DNA of 64,000 bases, from assembly GCA_008694505.1 (NCBI GenBank), contig VZDJ01000090.1:1543521-1607520 (forward strand), given 5' to 3'. The stretch is from Cyanoderma ruficeps (Eukaryota; Chordata; Aves; Passeriformes; Timaliidae). A program made the position numbers and the translations under genes. Shown here in pieces: positions 35,901 through 47,189 of this stretch (position 1 is the first letter of the stretch; each line of letters opens with the position of its first letter). A model generated the notes under the pieces. That model saw only the letters and a program-made list of their open reading frames with translations. It was not told the origin of the DNA and did no database searches.

Positions 35901-37975
35901 TTCCAAGTTCTTCAGTTTCATGTGGGGAGGAAGGCGGAAGCCGTTGCGGACATCGTCGCGTCTCTTGCCGGTGTAGGGCAGATCCGCGGTGAGGACGAGG
36001 CCCCGGAATCCCAAGGCCTCCGCCTGCCGGACCAGCTGCTGGGAAGTCGCCCGGTTGCGGTGGATGTAGAGCTGGAACCAGCGGAGGCCGCCGGGCGCGG
36101 CCGCAGAGATCTCCTCCAGTGTGCAGGTGGAGTAGGTGCTGGCAATGTAGCAGGTGCTCATCGCTCTGGCCGCTTGGGAGGTGTTGGAAAGGAATCAGAA
36201 ACAAAGGGATTTGAGGGGTCTTGCCAGACATCAGATACAAACCCATGCACTCTTTGCAGAGAGCACCTCAACTCCTGATTCATGTGTATCCTACAAAGCA
36301 CAGGGCAGCCCCAGGGTTAACAATGACTGCATTTACCACATACTCCAGTTAGCCCATGGTTAAGAAAGCAGAAAAGGGACAGGTAATTAACCAAGCTGTG
36401 CTTTCATTTTGCATCTACATTTTTAGAAAATGCATGAATTTTATCTTTATGACTGAGTCCTTTCAGGAATGTACTGTTAGATCCCCTCAGTGTACACAGA
36501 AGAAAAAACATTTCTAGGGGTCAGGTCTCCAAACTCACAACAGAATTTGTGAAAAGGGGATATCTTTTTCTCCAAGGAAGACATTTCTTAACCAGTAACG
36601 AGGAATTCACAGTCTGAGTCCCATCCACCACTTTTACAACACATCTAAAGCCTCCAGGACTGAAATCTTATGTGATTTTTGATGTGAATCAGAAATCTGT
36701 CCACTGCCCTTGTCTTCAGTTTGCAGCAGACTCCATGGGGCTGATTTTGTATGGAGGTAGCTGGAGAAGAAGAGCAACATCTATACAGCTTCCTATGCAG
36801 GGTGTCAGAAAGTGGGAATGGAGTCTGCCCCCTCAAGCCTGAAATTTTTTCTCAGTCACACTTCAAGTCATCCTAACAGCTTCTTGAAGCTTTTCTACAG
36901 CCCCCTCTTTTGCTACATGGCACCAGAGAAGAAGAATACCTCTGGCTGTGCTTTTCTCTCCATCAGGCCAGGCTAGCTGGTGGAAGCCTGTAGGGGCAAT
37001 TCCTACAGGAAAGCTGATTTCAGAACCCAGGATTTTAGTCCTAATGTCCATAATGGATACGTCCCGCAGCATACGTGGCCGGAAACGAATTCTGTAAGGC
37101 AAAAAAACCCCTTCAGGATAGTAGATGTTCAGTGGGTTTTCTGAAGTTTCATGGAAACCAGGTCTTCAGTCACTGATTGCAAAGCAGGAATCTGAACCAA
37201 TGAAGAAACTAGCAAATAATAAAATTGTAATAAAATAAATATAACAAAGGCCCTTTGTCCTTTCTGTTTGCTTTTAGAGGCCAATTCAGCTGGCAGTGTA
37301 GTCACTTCCCTTTTTCATTTATCCTGCTTTACTGGCCACAGTACATAATTTCTGCATCTCCCACCTCAGCTCACCACATCTTTTTCTCCCACTGTCCTCC
37401 TCCAGGCTACTCCTACTTGCAGCCAGGCTGGGTCCTTCTGCCTCACCTTCCATGTGTCTGTCCTCACTGTACAGTGTGCCTGCCCTCAGGCTTTGCAGCA
37501 TGTTCCCCGAATCCCACCCTACTTGCACATAGGCTCCCTGCTATTCACCAAGAGCTCCCTGTTGCATCTCATTCTAGCAGAGCTACTCATGCCCTTTCCT
37601 GTAATGCCCACCCTACCCTAGCACCTGCCTGTACCCTCAGCATCCCTAAAGCCTCATACAATGCGTGTCATACTCAGTCTGGCATCAGAGCATACAGCGC
37701 ATGTCACTCAGGTTTTGCATTTAGCTTGGGGACCCTCTGGAAAGGACAAGGTTTTGGGTGTCTTTGCTTGTCAAGTCCAAACACTTGCACAAAAACAGTT
37801 TAGCAGGTCCCAGTACGACCTCCTTCATTTCCTTCTCACATTACCTTTTATATGCCAGGATGTTTTCATCTCGTGTGGTACAGTCGTCTGCTCCAGCTGC
37901 AAAATAATCCCAAGCAATCTTGGGTAAATACTTCTTAGCATAAGCTTCAAAGTCAGAAAGACACACCATAGCCAT
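29926..37975 (-). CDS. HAO2: 2-hydroxyacid oxidase 2, peroxisomal (seven coding exons)
   Basis: This FMN-dependent enzyme oxidises medium- and long-chain L-2-hydroxy acids to 2-oxo acids with O2, releasing H2O2, in peroxisomes. Coding exons in order are 37845-37975, 36940-37091, 35889-36172, 35295-35510, 33402-33560, 31689-31758 and 29926-29981 (131, 152, 284, 216, 159, 70 and 56 nt). They total 1068 nt, 355 aa plus TGA, close to human HAO2 at 351. All junctions are GT-AG and in frame. Family residues are visible: Y24 (substrate), APTGF at 76-80 (FMN pocket), Y130 in FQLYI, R165, K226 in IIIKGIL, and catalytic H250 and R253 in SNHGGRQLD. Further on come DGGIRKGSD and GRPALWGLA, which bind the FMN phosphate. 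The protein ends LSKL, a canonical PTS1. M1 was preferred over M3 because MAMVCLSDF aligns with human MSLVCLTDF. HAO2 rather than HAO1 is supported by the N-terminus, APTGFH and the HSD3B neighbour. Confidence 0.96.
30310..30720 (+). mobile_element. CR1 LINE fragment with intact 3' end
   Basis: CR1 3' landmarks occur in order. These are 'gggtgctggttgacagctgg', 'catgagccagctgtgt', 'ctgtactgggcactggtgag', 'ttaggaaaaatttcttcac', 'ggaataggctgcc' and 'gttggactcgatgatctt', ending in the degenerate ATTCTATG-like tail near 30715. A deletion of the middle (around 30480-30500) removes part of the consensus. It is inserted antisense in HAO2 intron 6. Confidence 0.92.
30940..31135 (-). mobile_element. 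CR1 LINE 3' fragment, antisense
   Basis: The plus strand shows the reverse complement of the CR1 end: 'agaatatcctgcattggaag', 'ggatcatcaagtccaactcc', 'cacaccatgtgcctgagagc' and 'ggggagcctgttccagtgcc'. The element is therefore on the minus strand, truncated at its 5' end near 31135. It belongs to a different CR1 subtype from the neighbouring copy. Confidence 0.92.
31689..31758 (-). CDS. HAO2: HAO2 coding exon 6
   Basis: The acceptor cttggtgcag precedes 31758 and the donor GTAAGTAT follows 31689. It encodes [17 protein letters not shown] and MALA, the C-terminal helix before the tail, and ends one base into the next glycine codon. Confidence 0.95.
31759..33401 (-). other. HAO2 intron 5
   Basis: This GT-AG intron of about 1.6 kb is AT-rich and has no recognised exon or repeat. 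Open frames at 32886-33308 on the plus strand are without features. Confidence 0.85.
33402..33560 (-). CDS. HAO2: HAO2 coding exon 5
   Basis: The acceptor ttctttgcag precedes 33560 and the donor GTGGGT follows 33402, with phase 0 at both ends. It encodes residues 262-314 with [21 protein letters not shown] and [13 protein letters not shown], the phosphate-binding end of the TIM barrel. Confidence 0.96.
33561..35294 (-). other. HAO2 intron 4
   Basis: This is a GT-AG intron of about 1.7 kb. I see nothing coding or repetitive in it. Confidence 0.85.
35295..35510 (-). CDS. HAO2: HAO2 coding exon 4 (catalytic)
   Basis: The acceptor ggctgtag precedes 35510 and the donor GTAAGT follows 35295. Both ends are in phase 0. 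It encodes residues 190-261: the loop [11 protein letters not shown], then [15 protein letters not shown] (K226) and the catalytic SNHGGRQLD (H250, R253). Confidence 0.96.
35511..35888 (-). other. HAO2 intron 3
   Basis: A compact 378-bp GT-AG intron with no internal feature. Confidence 0.9.
35889..36172 (-). CDS. HAO2: HAO2 coding exon 3 (GC-rich)
   Basis: The acceptor cccaag precedes 36172 and the donor GTTTGT follows 35889. It encodes residues 95-189 with WFQLYI (Y130), the TAD strand and GKRRDDVRN (R165). Its third positions are much richer in G and C, and in CpG, than those of the neighbouring exons. Confidence 0.95.
36173..36939 (-). other. HAO2 intron 2
   Basis: A 767-bp GT-AG intron with no internal feature recognised. 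Confidence 0.88.
36940..37091 (-). CDS. HAO2: HAO2 coding exon 2
   Basis: The acceptor ccttacag precedes 37091 and the donor GTATTC follows 36940. It encodes residues 44-94, from [11 protein letters not shown] through the FMN-contacting [14 protein letters not shown] segment to STAR. It ends one base into codon 95. Confidence 0.95.
37092..37844 (-). other. HAO2 intron 1 (coding)
   Basis: A 753-bp GT-AG intron. A pyrimidine-rich plus-strand stretch (about 37310-37660) creates a long but low-complexity open frame that is not a gene. Confidence 0.88.
37845..37975 (-). CDS. HAO2: HAO2 coding exon 1
   Basis: The ATG is at 37975-37973 and the donor GTAATG follows 37845. It encodes residues 1-43 plus two bases of R44. 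It includes W22-D-Y24-F, where Y24 is the substrate-contacting tyrosine of the family, and the [11 protein letters not shown] turn. Confidence 0.94.
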
Positions 37976-37998
37976 TGCTTAAGAGAGGTGTAGGGAAC
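37976..37998 (-). other. probable HAO2 5' UTR stub with splice acceptor
   Basis: Upstream of the ATG the minus strand reads attctttttttcaag, a strong polypyrimidine acceptor, at the 37999/37998 boundary. This suggests that a non-coding first exon lies further upstream, beyond 38 kb, as in mammalian HAO2. That exon and the promoter are not identified. Confidence 0.5.
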
Positions 37999-38004
37999 CT
38001 TGAA

Positions 38005-41000
38005 AAAAAGAATAACATGGAGCAGAAATTAGATCCCTGAACTGTCATTCTCTCTTCCAGAGGCTCTATTGTCACTGAATGCAAAACTTGGAGCCATCTG
38101 TTTTATAGAAGAGCTGCTGAGAGTTGTCTCAGTCTATCTTGCACATTGGCCTATGAATCCTCTACCTCAGTATGAGGAAAACTTGCAGATGCAGCCATGA
38201 GAGTGGGAGGAAGCTTGCATCTCTGTGCCCCTCTTCATTCTGTTTTAAACAGGAGTCTGGAGAGGACATTTTAGGTCCTCTGCTATTTCAATTGTGTAAT
38301 TCTGTCCTAAGTTCCATCTTAAAACAAGCTGCATTATTTGTTCCAACAATTCTGCTCAAAGGTTGTTCCAGAACATCATTTGTTAGATTACCCCTAAGGA
38401 TGGCTCCATGACTGAACAATTAGTTATGGAGCACAGTGATGGAATTCAAGATCATGAAATCTGGAAACAAGTAAACACAGAGTCTACATCTACCCTGCTC
38501 CAGCATGAACACACTGTAAAACTATGTCCAGATCCTGACAGCAAGTCACTGTCAAGGCCAGTGCTATGGAAAAAACAAAACATTTTCTACAGATCTTCCT
38601 TTCTCTTCTGTAACAATATCTTCTGGGTGTTTGCATTACATGCTGGAGCACTGATATATACTATAAAAGGAACATACACAATTTGGACAAACCATGAGAA
38701 AACACTGGCGAAGAACAAATTCCACAATATGAAACATGTTTCTCAGAACTAACCTCAGCCTTTCAGGGAATGGAAGTGGTGTGACCCAGATGTCTAATCA
38801 AACCAATATAAATGCTGCCCAGAAAATGCCTCTACTTACATACTTTTGAAGTAGCAAGAACTGAAAGCTATGCAAATTAATGTTTTGGAAAACCATGCCC
38901 ATGTGTACAGAAACATGTACAAAACACAGACAAAGTCAATTTTCTAAATTGTTTGTTGCAATTACTTCTGCAGTCCTGATTAAAATAGGTATTTAGCGAG
39001 GTTTGTGGAAACATGAAATTTTAAAACAGCTGTGGCTCGGTCTGACTTCTCTAAAAAATGTACAGGAAGAAGTTAATATCCCAATTTTCAGGATTAACCT
39101 CCCACTGCAGATTAGCGAGGGTTGCAAGCTTCACCAAAATCAGCCCCATGTGTCCCATGTTGATCACATTTGGCACAGATAAACATTCAGGTTATGTACA
39201 CAGAAACAACCTGTCAAAGTGCAGGCACCCTGCTTCTCACTGACAGAAGTACCTGTGTTTGCATTTGAAAATTAGGACTCACAAGTCTCTGCTGGTAAAG
39301 AGCCCAAGATGAGGAACTCGTTAGAAGAGGAAGAAGAAATGCAACTGATTTCTTCAGTGTTGTTCTGACAGGCATTAGGTAGCAGGGGGTGCCAGAATCC
39401 CAAGCCTGCTTTCTCTGACTTCAAGATCTGTGCTGATAGCACAAGTCTTCATATGTACACTGAGACATTCATTAAACCATCTAGCACAATTTCTGCTTTT
39501 CTAACTTTTAGGAAGGTCAAAATCATCAAGCACAAGTCCTGTCATGGCAGAATAAACAGGAATTTCAAACAACCCAGACCCAGTCCTGTCTTCCAATTCA
39601 GACCTCAGTTCAGACTTACTTTGGGATTTCAGGGAAAGCTGCAGGGGGTGAGAGCCTCTCCTTCAATCTCGCCTGCAAACAGGATTTTGAGGAAGTCTTT
39701 TCACTGAGTAGCTTCTGTTTCTTCTGCCGTCAATGAGCAACCACCAGAGAGTAAAGCTCAATCCTGTGGTAAACTTTGTACTGTTTGTAGAACACTAACT
39801 TTGTTTTGCTATCAGGAGATCAAAAATCCCTTCTAAAAACATGCATCACCTCATCAGTGTTGCGATTGCTTGGGACAGAGCCCTGTAGCTGAGCTCTTTG
39901 GCAGTGGCTGAGGGCTGTACATTCACTTAGGCAAGCAACAGTATTTCAGGGGTTTTAATGAACCTCTAAACAGTTGGTAACTTGCTGCTTCATCCTCCCA
40001 AAATGATGATTCACAGACAATGTGGGTAGTTACAACTCCCAGCTACAAAGCCTGGACTCTTTACTAGCATGTGGGAGATGTTTTTTGCTTCCTGCAGTGT
40101 ATAAACAACTAAATTACCCTTTGTCTTCTGCCATTTTTAATGGCCTGTGAGTGGTCTCATCAGGACTGAGGTGCCAACAAATTTATGATATTGATTTAAA
40201 ATTTGCAAGATATGAAAAATAAACACTGGACAGTTTTATTTGGCCTTTGGCTTCTTTTAGTCTTTAGAAGGGTTCATGCCTTCAACATTTGCATGCAAGT
40301 ATGAGAGCCTGAAGTTTGATTTTTACTAACTGAGAAATGAGATATTGCTGTGGCAGGTGCAGAGGACGAGGCAGAAACTTTTTAAAACTTCCCCAAAGTA
40401 TTGTTGGCCTCCCAGCTCAAGCAGTCCAAGTGGGGCAGTGAATGAACTACTGTGCTGGGAAAAAGCTGTAAGCTACACAGAGCTGCAGCCTCATGACCTG
40501 GCATTGAACTGGCTGATCTGGTCCAGGAGTCCACACCTGACATTTGTGACAGCAGAAATTGTAGGTCACTGATGCCATCTGTGCAGCTGTTCTTTCTTTT
40601 GTTCTTTCTGTTAGATGCATTCACAAGACCCTGCCCAAATTCAACCAGACATGGTCATCTCTACTACTGTCTTTTGAAACTTCTTTAAATTCACTCTTAA
40701 GAGCTCATTATCTGCTGACGGCACTGTGGAACTGGCTTCTGGCATGGATAGCTGTGGATACAGGTGTCATGAACTAGACAAGGTGTGCACAAATAGCTAG
40801 AGTGCCCACAAGCTCCTTGGTTTGCTTCCCTGCCCAGGATGAGCCGTGCAGCATTTGGCCTTCAGGTCACTTCTGAGAGAAGAGCAAAGTGCTCTCTCTG
40901 TGTGTTCACAGCCCAGTGCATCCCTGGGAAGGCAAGGAAAATCCTGTCCTCGTTCTTCCTCCACTAGATGTCAGGTTTGGGTCATATATATCAATCTATC

Positions 41001-44000
41001 TTGGTAAAAGCAATTGAAAGAACCCAGTATTTGCTGGCCTTCAAGGCACTTTGGCCTTAAAACCGCTACGGTCACATCACCAGAGTACTGCTAATATGTT
41101 TGGAAATCTTCATTCCCTGTGCCTTATTTTTAACATTTTCTGGTGCACAGCACAGCAATAAATGTAGCTACATCTGGTCTGGCCTGATCTTTGTTTCGGC
41201 CTATAAGTTGTCTGCAGGGTCCTCTGTCATATTTCTCATTATGCTGATCTCAGTACTTCCCTACTGCAGGGATGCACATTGCAGCCAATTCAGCAAACCA
41301 TAACATTTATGCTTTCATGATTATCATAATTTTACATGAATTAAAAATAGCCTGTGACTACTGTATTTTGGATCAGGAGAGGGGGAAAATCTCTGTGTTT
41401 ATGCTGTGGCTTTTAAGAGGCTGTACTTTGCATCCAGATATATTTTCTTCCTTCAGAGATGAACTCAATTCAAAGTAGCAGTGACTACTTGTTCCAAAAG
41501 TGGTATTTTCCCTGATATCAGCAATACTCCTGATTTAGCTGTGAAGCTGTAATCTGAGGAAATCAAAATTTGCCACAGGGATAATATTTTTTGTTATAAC
41601 TCCTGTATATACTTGAAAAAAGTGGACAAGTTTTAAAATCCTTCAGTCTTTTCATTGGAGTACAGTAAAAATCATGAAAAGACTCTCTAATAACTTTGCT
41701 GGAAACCTAGCTGTCTTCTTTGGAAAACTAAAGAAAATAGCATAGGAAATAATTATACATCTGATCCGCCCTTGCAGGTAGAATGTCAAACAGTCAACAG
41801 CCAAAGCTTGATTTTTGCACAGACCTGTGTAGCTGGGCTTTTGCAGCTGCTTACTTTTCAATGCTAACATAGTCAAAGGCTCATGAGTCCAAACACAAAG
41901 ATTCTCTGTAAATCTGTGCTCCAGTTCCCATTACAGTCACAATGCTCTTTCCTCCAGTTGGTTGTATTTGTTTGCTTTTCACAGATGGCAGATTACCGTG
42001 GGTCAAGCTGACATCTCTCTCCCTGATGCATCCATTAGTGCTCAGCTCAACCTGGGACTTTAAAACACTTTGGTGAAGAATCTGGTGAACTTCAAGAAAC
42101 GTAAATAATTCAGATCACATAACCGTTTGCATACAGTCACCACTGTTTCTCCTTATCAGATGTCTTTCTTGGGCATATGCCTCACGTTCAGGAAGAAAAT
42201 GCTTTCTCCTCACATGTCAGTCATGCAAGAAAGTTTTTCCCCAATTGAATACTTAAGTAGCCATCCCTCTTACAGGTGGAGAGGGCAACAAACCTTATGT
42301 TTAACGTTGCCTAACAGTTTTGATTATAAGATCTGTTTTTCGGTTGCTTTTAATTTTTTCATATTTCAGTCATTCAAGGCTGAAATTTTCCATCCTTGTT
42401 CTCTGTGTTGGGCTGAATTTTATTTTGGGAACATCTCACTGAAAGCTGGTCAGCAACTTCCAAGAATGAGGTTAGTGAAAAACATGGTTGGTGCACGCTG
42501 GAAATGTCTGACAGTGGTTTCACTGCAGTTCAGTCCTTTACGCAGGGGCTTGAAATTAGTGGGGGTTGATCCCTGGAGACATCAGCCTGTACTTGGTGGC
42601 CATATGAAAATCCTGTCAGATCTGACCTAGCTGTAAATCACTGCTTTCCACTTGCACATGGTCTGCAGAGCTTGTCTGAAATCCAGATTTTATCTTTGCT
42701 GAAGACTTGCCTAGTGAAGAGCGTTCTTCTGCCACAGAAGCTCAGCCCCAAATATGAGGAGAGGGAAGAGAGCTGGCTGTGCTCCACTCTCCCTCACCCT
42801 GTGCCACTCAGAGTTGGATGCCTTAAACAGCACTGAAGGGGAGGAGGAAGAGAAAAATAATGGCTCAAAAAAGGACCTACCGGATAGCATCCAGGGACAC
42901 ACAGGGATGGATATGCAGAGGCAACAAGCTCAGAGACAGAGCAGGTGGGAGCAAAACAGCAGGGATATCCTAGGACGGCAGGATTTCAGTGGGGTAGAAG
43001 AATTAAAAGAAGGGGATACATTTGGGAAAGAGGCAGAAGGGGACAGCCTGTGACACACTTTTCTAGGATTCTAGGACACCACCAAGTATCTGGCTGTTCT
43101 TTCTGCAAAAACCTCTACCTCCAAAATCCATAAGAGAACTTGATTTATGCTCAGCATTTATCTTAATTTTTTTTTGGTATCCCTTCTTTCATCTAATCCT
43201 TACAATTTCTTTTTTCATTCCTCCTTTACCTCCCTCACAAAAAACCCAGAAGAATTCAGGAGCATGCTTCTGTGTCCTACTGTGGAAGTCTGTTCCATTG
43301 TATTTCTTCAGATAAGAAAGATCAGGAATGCTTTGTGGCGCTGAAGAGAGATAATGCAGTCTTTTCTTCTGGTTATCCCTCTTCATAAAAGATGTAGAGC
43401 TGTAAACTCTGACACCAGAAATGCTTGGATAAGTCCAATAGGCTGGGAGGAAGGATAACATCAGTGTTTGATGTAGGAGACCCAGTTGGATCATGTGAGG
43501 AGCGATGACCTGCAGGTAGCAGGGAGGGTGTGTGCAAGAGGAGTCACAGGCTGAGTAGACCATAACAAAACATAAAAAACCTGAATTTCAGAGAGCAGAT
43601 GCAAAGTCATTGAACTATTGCTGGGAAATGCTGAAGGAGGGAGGACAATGACTGTATATTCTCAGTATGAAAACATACAGCACCCTCAGGTACATATTGA
43701 AGACTACTGTCAGACAAAGGACTCCACAAATAAGTACAACTTAGAGCATTTATGAAAAATAGGGGTGAAGTGGGAGGTGAGCAAGAACAGAGTTGGGGAG
43801 GAAGGTCTACAGAAGCAGTTTCCCAGAACACTCTTTGGTTCTCACCAGCTGCTGCCAAAGCTGTATTATTTTGTCCACAGCCTTACTTGGCCTGCTGGGC
43901 CAGCTAGGCTTCTGTGGCTGTGGCCTTCCTTCCTTGCCTTGCTTTTAAAGTACCGTGGTGCTGGCAGTGAAACTAGTAGCTCAAATCCACAGAGGACACT

Positions 44001-44195
44001 AAAAACAGAAACAAGAGGTACCTGCCCCTATCTGAGTTGAATAGCACTCTGCTCTTAACGTCCCCCTTCCATTTTATCAGCTGGGAAAAGTTCTGGTAGC
44101 TTCTACTTGCAGTGGGAGTGATCCTGCTATGAGCAGCACCATTTGGGAAGCAGTGATGGCTAAGTCTTCGTCAGCCACTGGATAATATTCACAGA
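38005..44195. other. region upstream of HAO2, no gene recognised
   Basis: There is no frame with a recognisable domain; the longest (167 codons at 42127-42630 on the plus strand) shows none. The region should hold the HAO2 non-coding first exon and promoter, but I cannot place them. No clear repeat is seen. Confidence 0.5.
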
Positions 44196-44199
44196 AGAA

Positions 44200-44700
44200 G
44201 AGAAAAGTAGGCTAGAGGGGAGAAGGCATCTAGTCCACTCCTAGAATTAGCTACACTTGTGCCTATCTCCACCCATGAAGATGCCACTTCCTCCAAAGAA
44301 AACCAGTTTCACTGATTGATGATACAAGGAAAATTTACAGATGTTTTCTCTGGATCTCCCTTCCCGTAATTTCAGTTATTTTCCACCCATAATGGGCACA
44401 AAAAAGATTCAGTTCCTTTTCTCTTTATTTCTATTTTAAAAATAATTGAAGTTCATTGATGGGCCACCCCCTTTATTGTCTCTTTTCTAAACCAAGTTAT
44501 GCAAATTCCTTTGGCTTTTCACCATGAGCCATATTTTCTAGACTTCTGGTCATCCCAAATTCTGTCCTCTGACTCTCCAGCTGTTCAACATCCTCCCTTA
44601 ATTAAAGCACCAGGAACTGGCCATGATCTTCCAGCTGAGTCCTCTCCTGGCCCTTATATGGAACAAAGGAGACAGATTTTGCCAATATTACTGTTTATTC
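44200..44700 (-). mobile_element. ancient CR1-like LINE 3' region, antisense
   Basis: On the plus strand the text runs 'tctaaaccaagttatgcaaa', 'catattttctagacttctgg', 'ctgactctccagctgttcaa', then 'ccaggaactggccatgatct' and 'tccagctgag'. This is the order of the reverse complement of older amniote CR1 3' regions (landmarks 'tgttttctagacc', 'ctctccagtttgtc', 'agaactggacacagta', 'tccagctgagg'). It may belong to the same element as the reverse-transcriptase remnant at 46000-46500. Divergence is high and limits are approximate. Confidence 0.65.
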
Positions 44701-44704
44701 AGCT

Positions 44705-45990
44705 GTGATGATAGATAGTATTTTTGTGTTCATTACTCAGCAGTATGTTCCTTACTTATTTCTTCAGATGTGCCATTCCATCCTGAGATGAAGAAAGGAG
44801 ACAAACACTTTTGTTCATCTCTTCCAAACAAAGAAGTAGTCTCATCTCTTCTTCAACTCATATAAGAGTCAGGCTAAGAGTAATAGAAGTCTCAAATCTC
44901 AGAGATCAACCACCTAGCAAAGAACTCTCATTTTGTACTAAAAATGTTGAGAGGTGGCAGATGGCCTAGAAAAACTCCATCCCAAATGCATGACAGAGAC
45001 ACCCTAATACATCCTAATGTATTACATCCCTAATACAGGGAGTCACCTCAGAGCAAAACAGACAGAGAAAACTGATATGGTATAAAGGAGGCCTTTGAGC
45101 AAGCGTCAAGAAGAATCTCTATTGTGAAAGATCCACCTCAGCCTTGAGATTTCGTGGTGGTGGAAGGACAGAAAATAAAGGAGATTTTTATGGATCTCAG
45201 TGTTAATGAGGCTGTGGCCTCAAAAGTACAAATGAGAGGCTGCTTTTACCCTTGAGACTGAATTAGAGCTTAAACTGATCCTAGAGCTCTGGAACACCAG
45301 AACTGATGCCTTCAGGAAATCAAACCTGCACTGGTGTATTAGAAGTTGGCTTGTCTACTATTGCTAATGTCTAGACTCCCAGCAGAGCTTCAGCCTCTCT
45401 TGAAAGTAGAGAATTTGCCCTCAAGAGGCCACAATATGGGATCAGAGGCTGCCACAATACCCACTAGCCCACTACAGAGGCATTCTTCTGGCTGACACTG
45501 ACTCTGAGTGTGGGGAAGCAGCTGAGTTGAGGTAGTGTCACCCTGTTTGCTCACTGATCTGTGACAACATTCCACTGAGGGGTTTCTCTGTATTGCAGCA
45601 GCTTTGCATGAAGCTTTCAGCTTTGGACACGCTGCAACCTCCAGATTCCTCCCTGCAATGCTGCTGTCCAGCTCATTTGTCAGTCTACAGGAGGGCTGTT
45701 GATATCTCCCATTGCTACTGTTCTTCCTGCTTCTCTGATTTCTTACAGGCTATTGAATTCAAGGCATTTTGCTATCCTGGGTCAGTAACATTATCTATCA
45801 TAACAATAATCTTCCATTTTAGGCCTGGAATTGAAATCACCTGGAGCTGGTGATGGAAAGCTAAAGGCAGAAGATGTTGTTTTCCTCACAAAACTGCATG
45901 CTAGGTCCAGGTCATCAAGATGATTTAAAGGCATTTAAAACCCTTCAAATATATTCTGCGTTATGTTTTTTCTGTGTTATTTGATTAATT
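44705..45990. other. intergenic DNA, possibly interior of an old LINE
   Basis: This lies between two minus-strand LINE-like segments and could be the decayed interior of the same element, but I cannot recognise landmarks inside it. No gene is seen. Confidence 0.35.
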
Positions 45991-45999
45991 AAAGTTATC

Positions 46000-46500
46000 A
46001 ATAGAGATCTCAATCACCAAGTTCAGTCTGAATATCCAGGAGTACTCTCCAATTATATTTTTCATCAGTATTGCTCTCAACTGCTGGAAATTGTACACAG
46101 ACAATATTTCCTTAGCTTGCTTCTTAGAAGCACATGTAAGACAATGTTCCAAGCATCACTAAAGTCAAAATAATCTTTCTGCTGTTCTTCCCTGGCCACA
46201 AGTCCCATCACAGGAACATATTAGATTGGTCTGGTATGATTTGTTCTTAATAAATCCACCCTGGTTGCCACTCACCTTGTAGTAGACTTCTGGAGGCTCA
46301 ACTATTGCTTCCCCTGCCCCCTCATTATTGAAAAAAAAAACGTGAGAAGCAACACATTTATCTCTGCACCTCACAGTTCCTCAAAGATAGCAGCTATTAG
46401 TGCTGGCATTGCTTCAGACAATCTTCCCAGTATCCTAACAGGAATTTCATCAAGTCCAGCTGATTTGAAAACATCCAACATATCTAAGTCTCTTTCATGA
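46000..46500 (-). pseudogene. LINE (CR1-like) reverse transcriptase remnant
   Basis: Minus-strand translation, in broken frames, gives SAGLDEIPVRILGRLSEAM at about 46395-46470, like the CR1 motif SPGPDEMHPKILREL. GGFIKNKSYQTNL follows, like the GFxxxxSxxTNL motif. After a frameshift comes FDFSDAWNIVL near 46170, like LDFSKAFDTVSH at the polymerase active site. Several stops and frameshifts make it non-functional. The motif order shows a non-LTR reverse transcriptase. The family level (CR1/L3-like) is from remembered motifs. Confidence 0.75.
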
Positions 46501-46504
46501 TATT

Positions 46505-47185
46505 GCTTGGTCTTGCAGCAAATTGAAAACATTCTCAGACATTCTTAGCAAAATGAAGGCCCCACGCAGTAATTCTGAAAATAAAATATTCCCCATCAGG
46601 CTGGAAAACCCAAGCAGTGAGGGCTAGCTGATAGGTGTGGAAAAGGCCAGGCTCAACGTGAGTTTCCTAATTAAATAAAAAATGGGGAAATTCTGAATCC
46701 TCAAGAAAATGACAATCAGAAGATGCAAGTAAACCAGCAGGCAAAGGAAATGAAACATAATGAATTTTATACAAGGTGCCAATAAAAGAACCAAAGTAGT
46801 GGTGCACTCACTTCTACATAACATTTGAAATCTCAAAAGGAGATAGGGAAGCAGATACAAAGCAAAGATAGGGAAGCAATTTGATACAAAATGCAGACAC
46901 TGATCAACCATGCATGTTGGAAACCTGGAACAAAGACTATCAAAGGGACACTAAACACAGGATATATAATACAGAGATAAACTCTGCAGGAAGCAGAGCA
47001 TTTCTCCACCTCATTGAAGGCTCATCATCAAAACAAATTTACAAGTTCACCATCTCAAGTTACATGAAGTCTGTACTGGTTAAAATTCCAGGCCTGAAGT
47101 GGAAGATCATTGTTATGATAGATAATGTTACTGACCCAGGATAGTAAAATGCCTTGAATTCAATAGCCTGTAAGAAATCAGAGAA
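46505..47185. other. spacer between two divergent LINE remnants
   Basis: No recognisable coding sequence or repeat. If both flanking LINEs were once longer, their decayed 5' parts lie here. Confidence 0.35.
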
Positions 47186-47189
47186 GCAG

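Noticed and set aside
35890..36278. Overlapping 75-118-codon frames on both strands
   Set aside because: They are shadow frames of GC-rich HAO2 exon 3; only the frame encoding WFQLYI and GKRRDDVRN is real.
37255..37803. 182-codon open frame on the plus strand
   Set aside because: It lies in HAO2 intron 1, antisense, in C/T-rich DNA with low-complexity peptide and no recognised motif.
42127..42630. 167-codon open frame on the plus strand
   Set aside because: No recognisable domain, signal peptide or splice partner. The composition is like the surrounding non-coding DNA.
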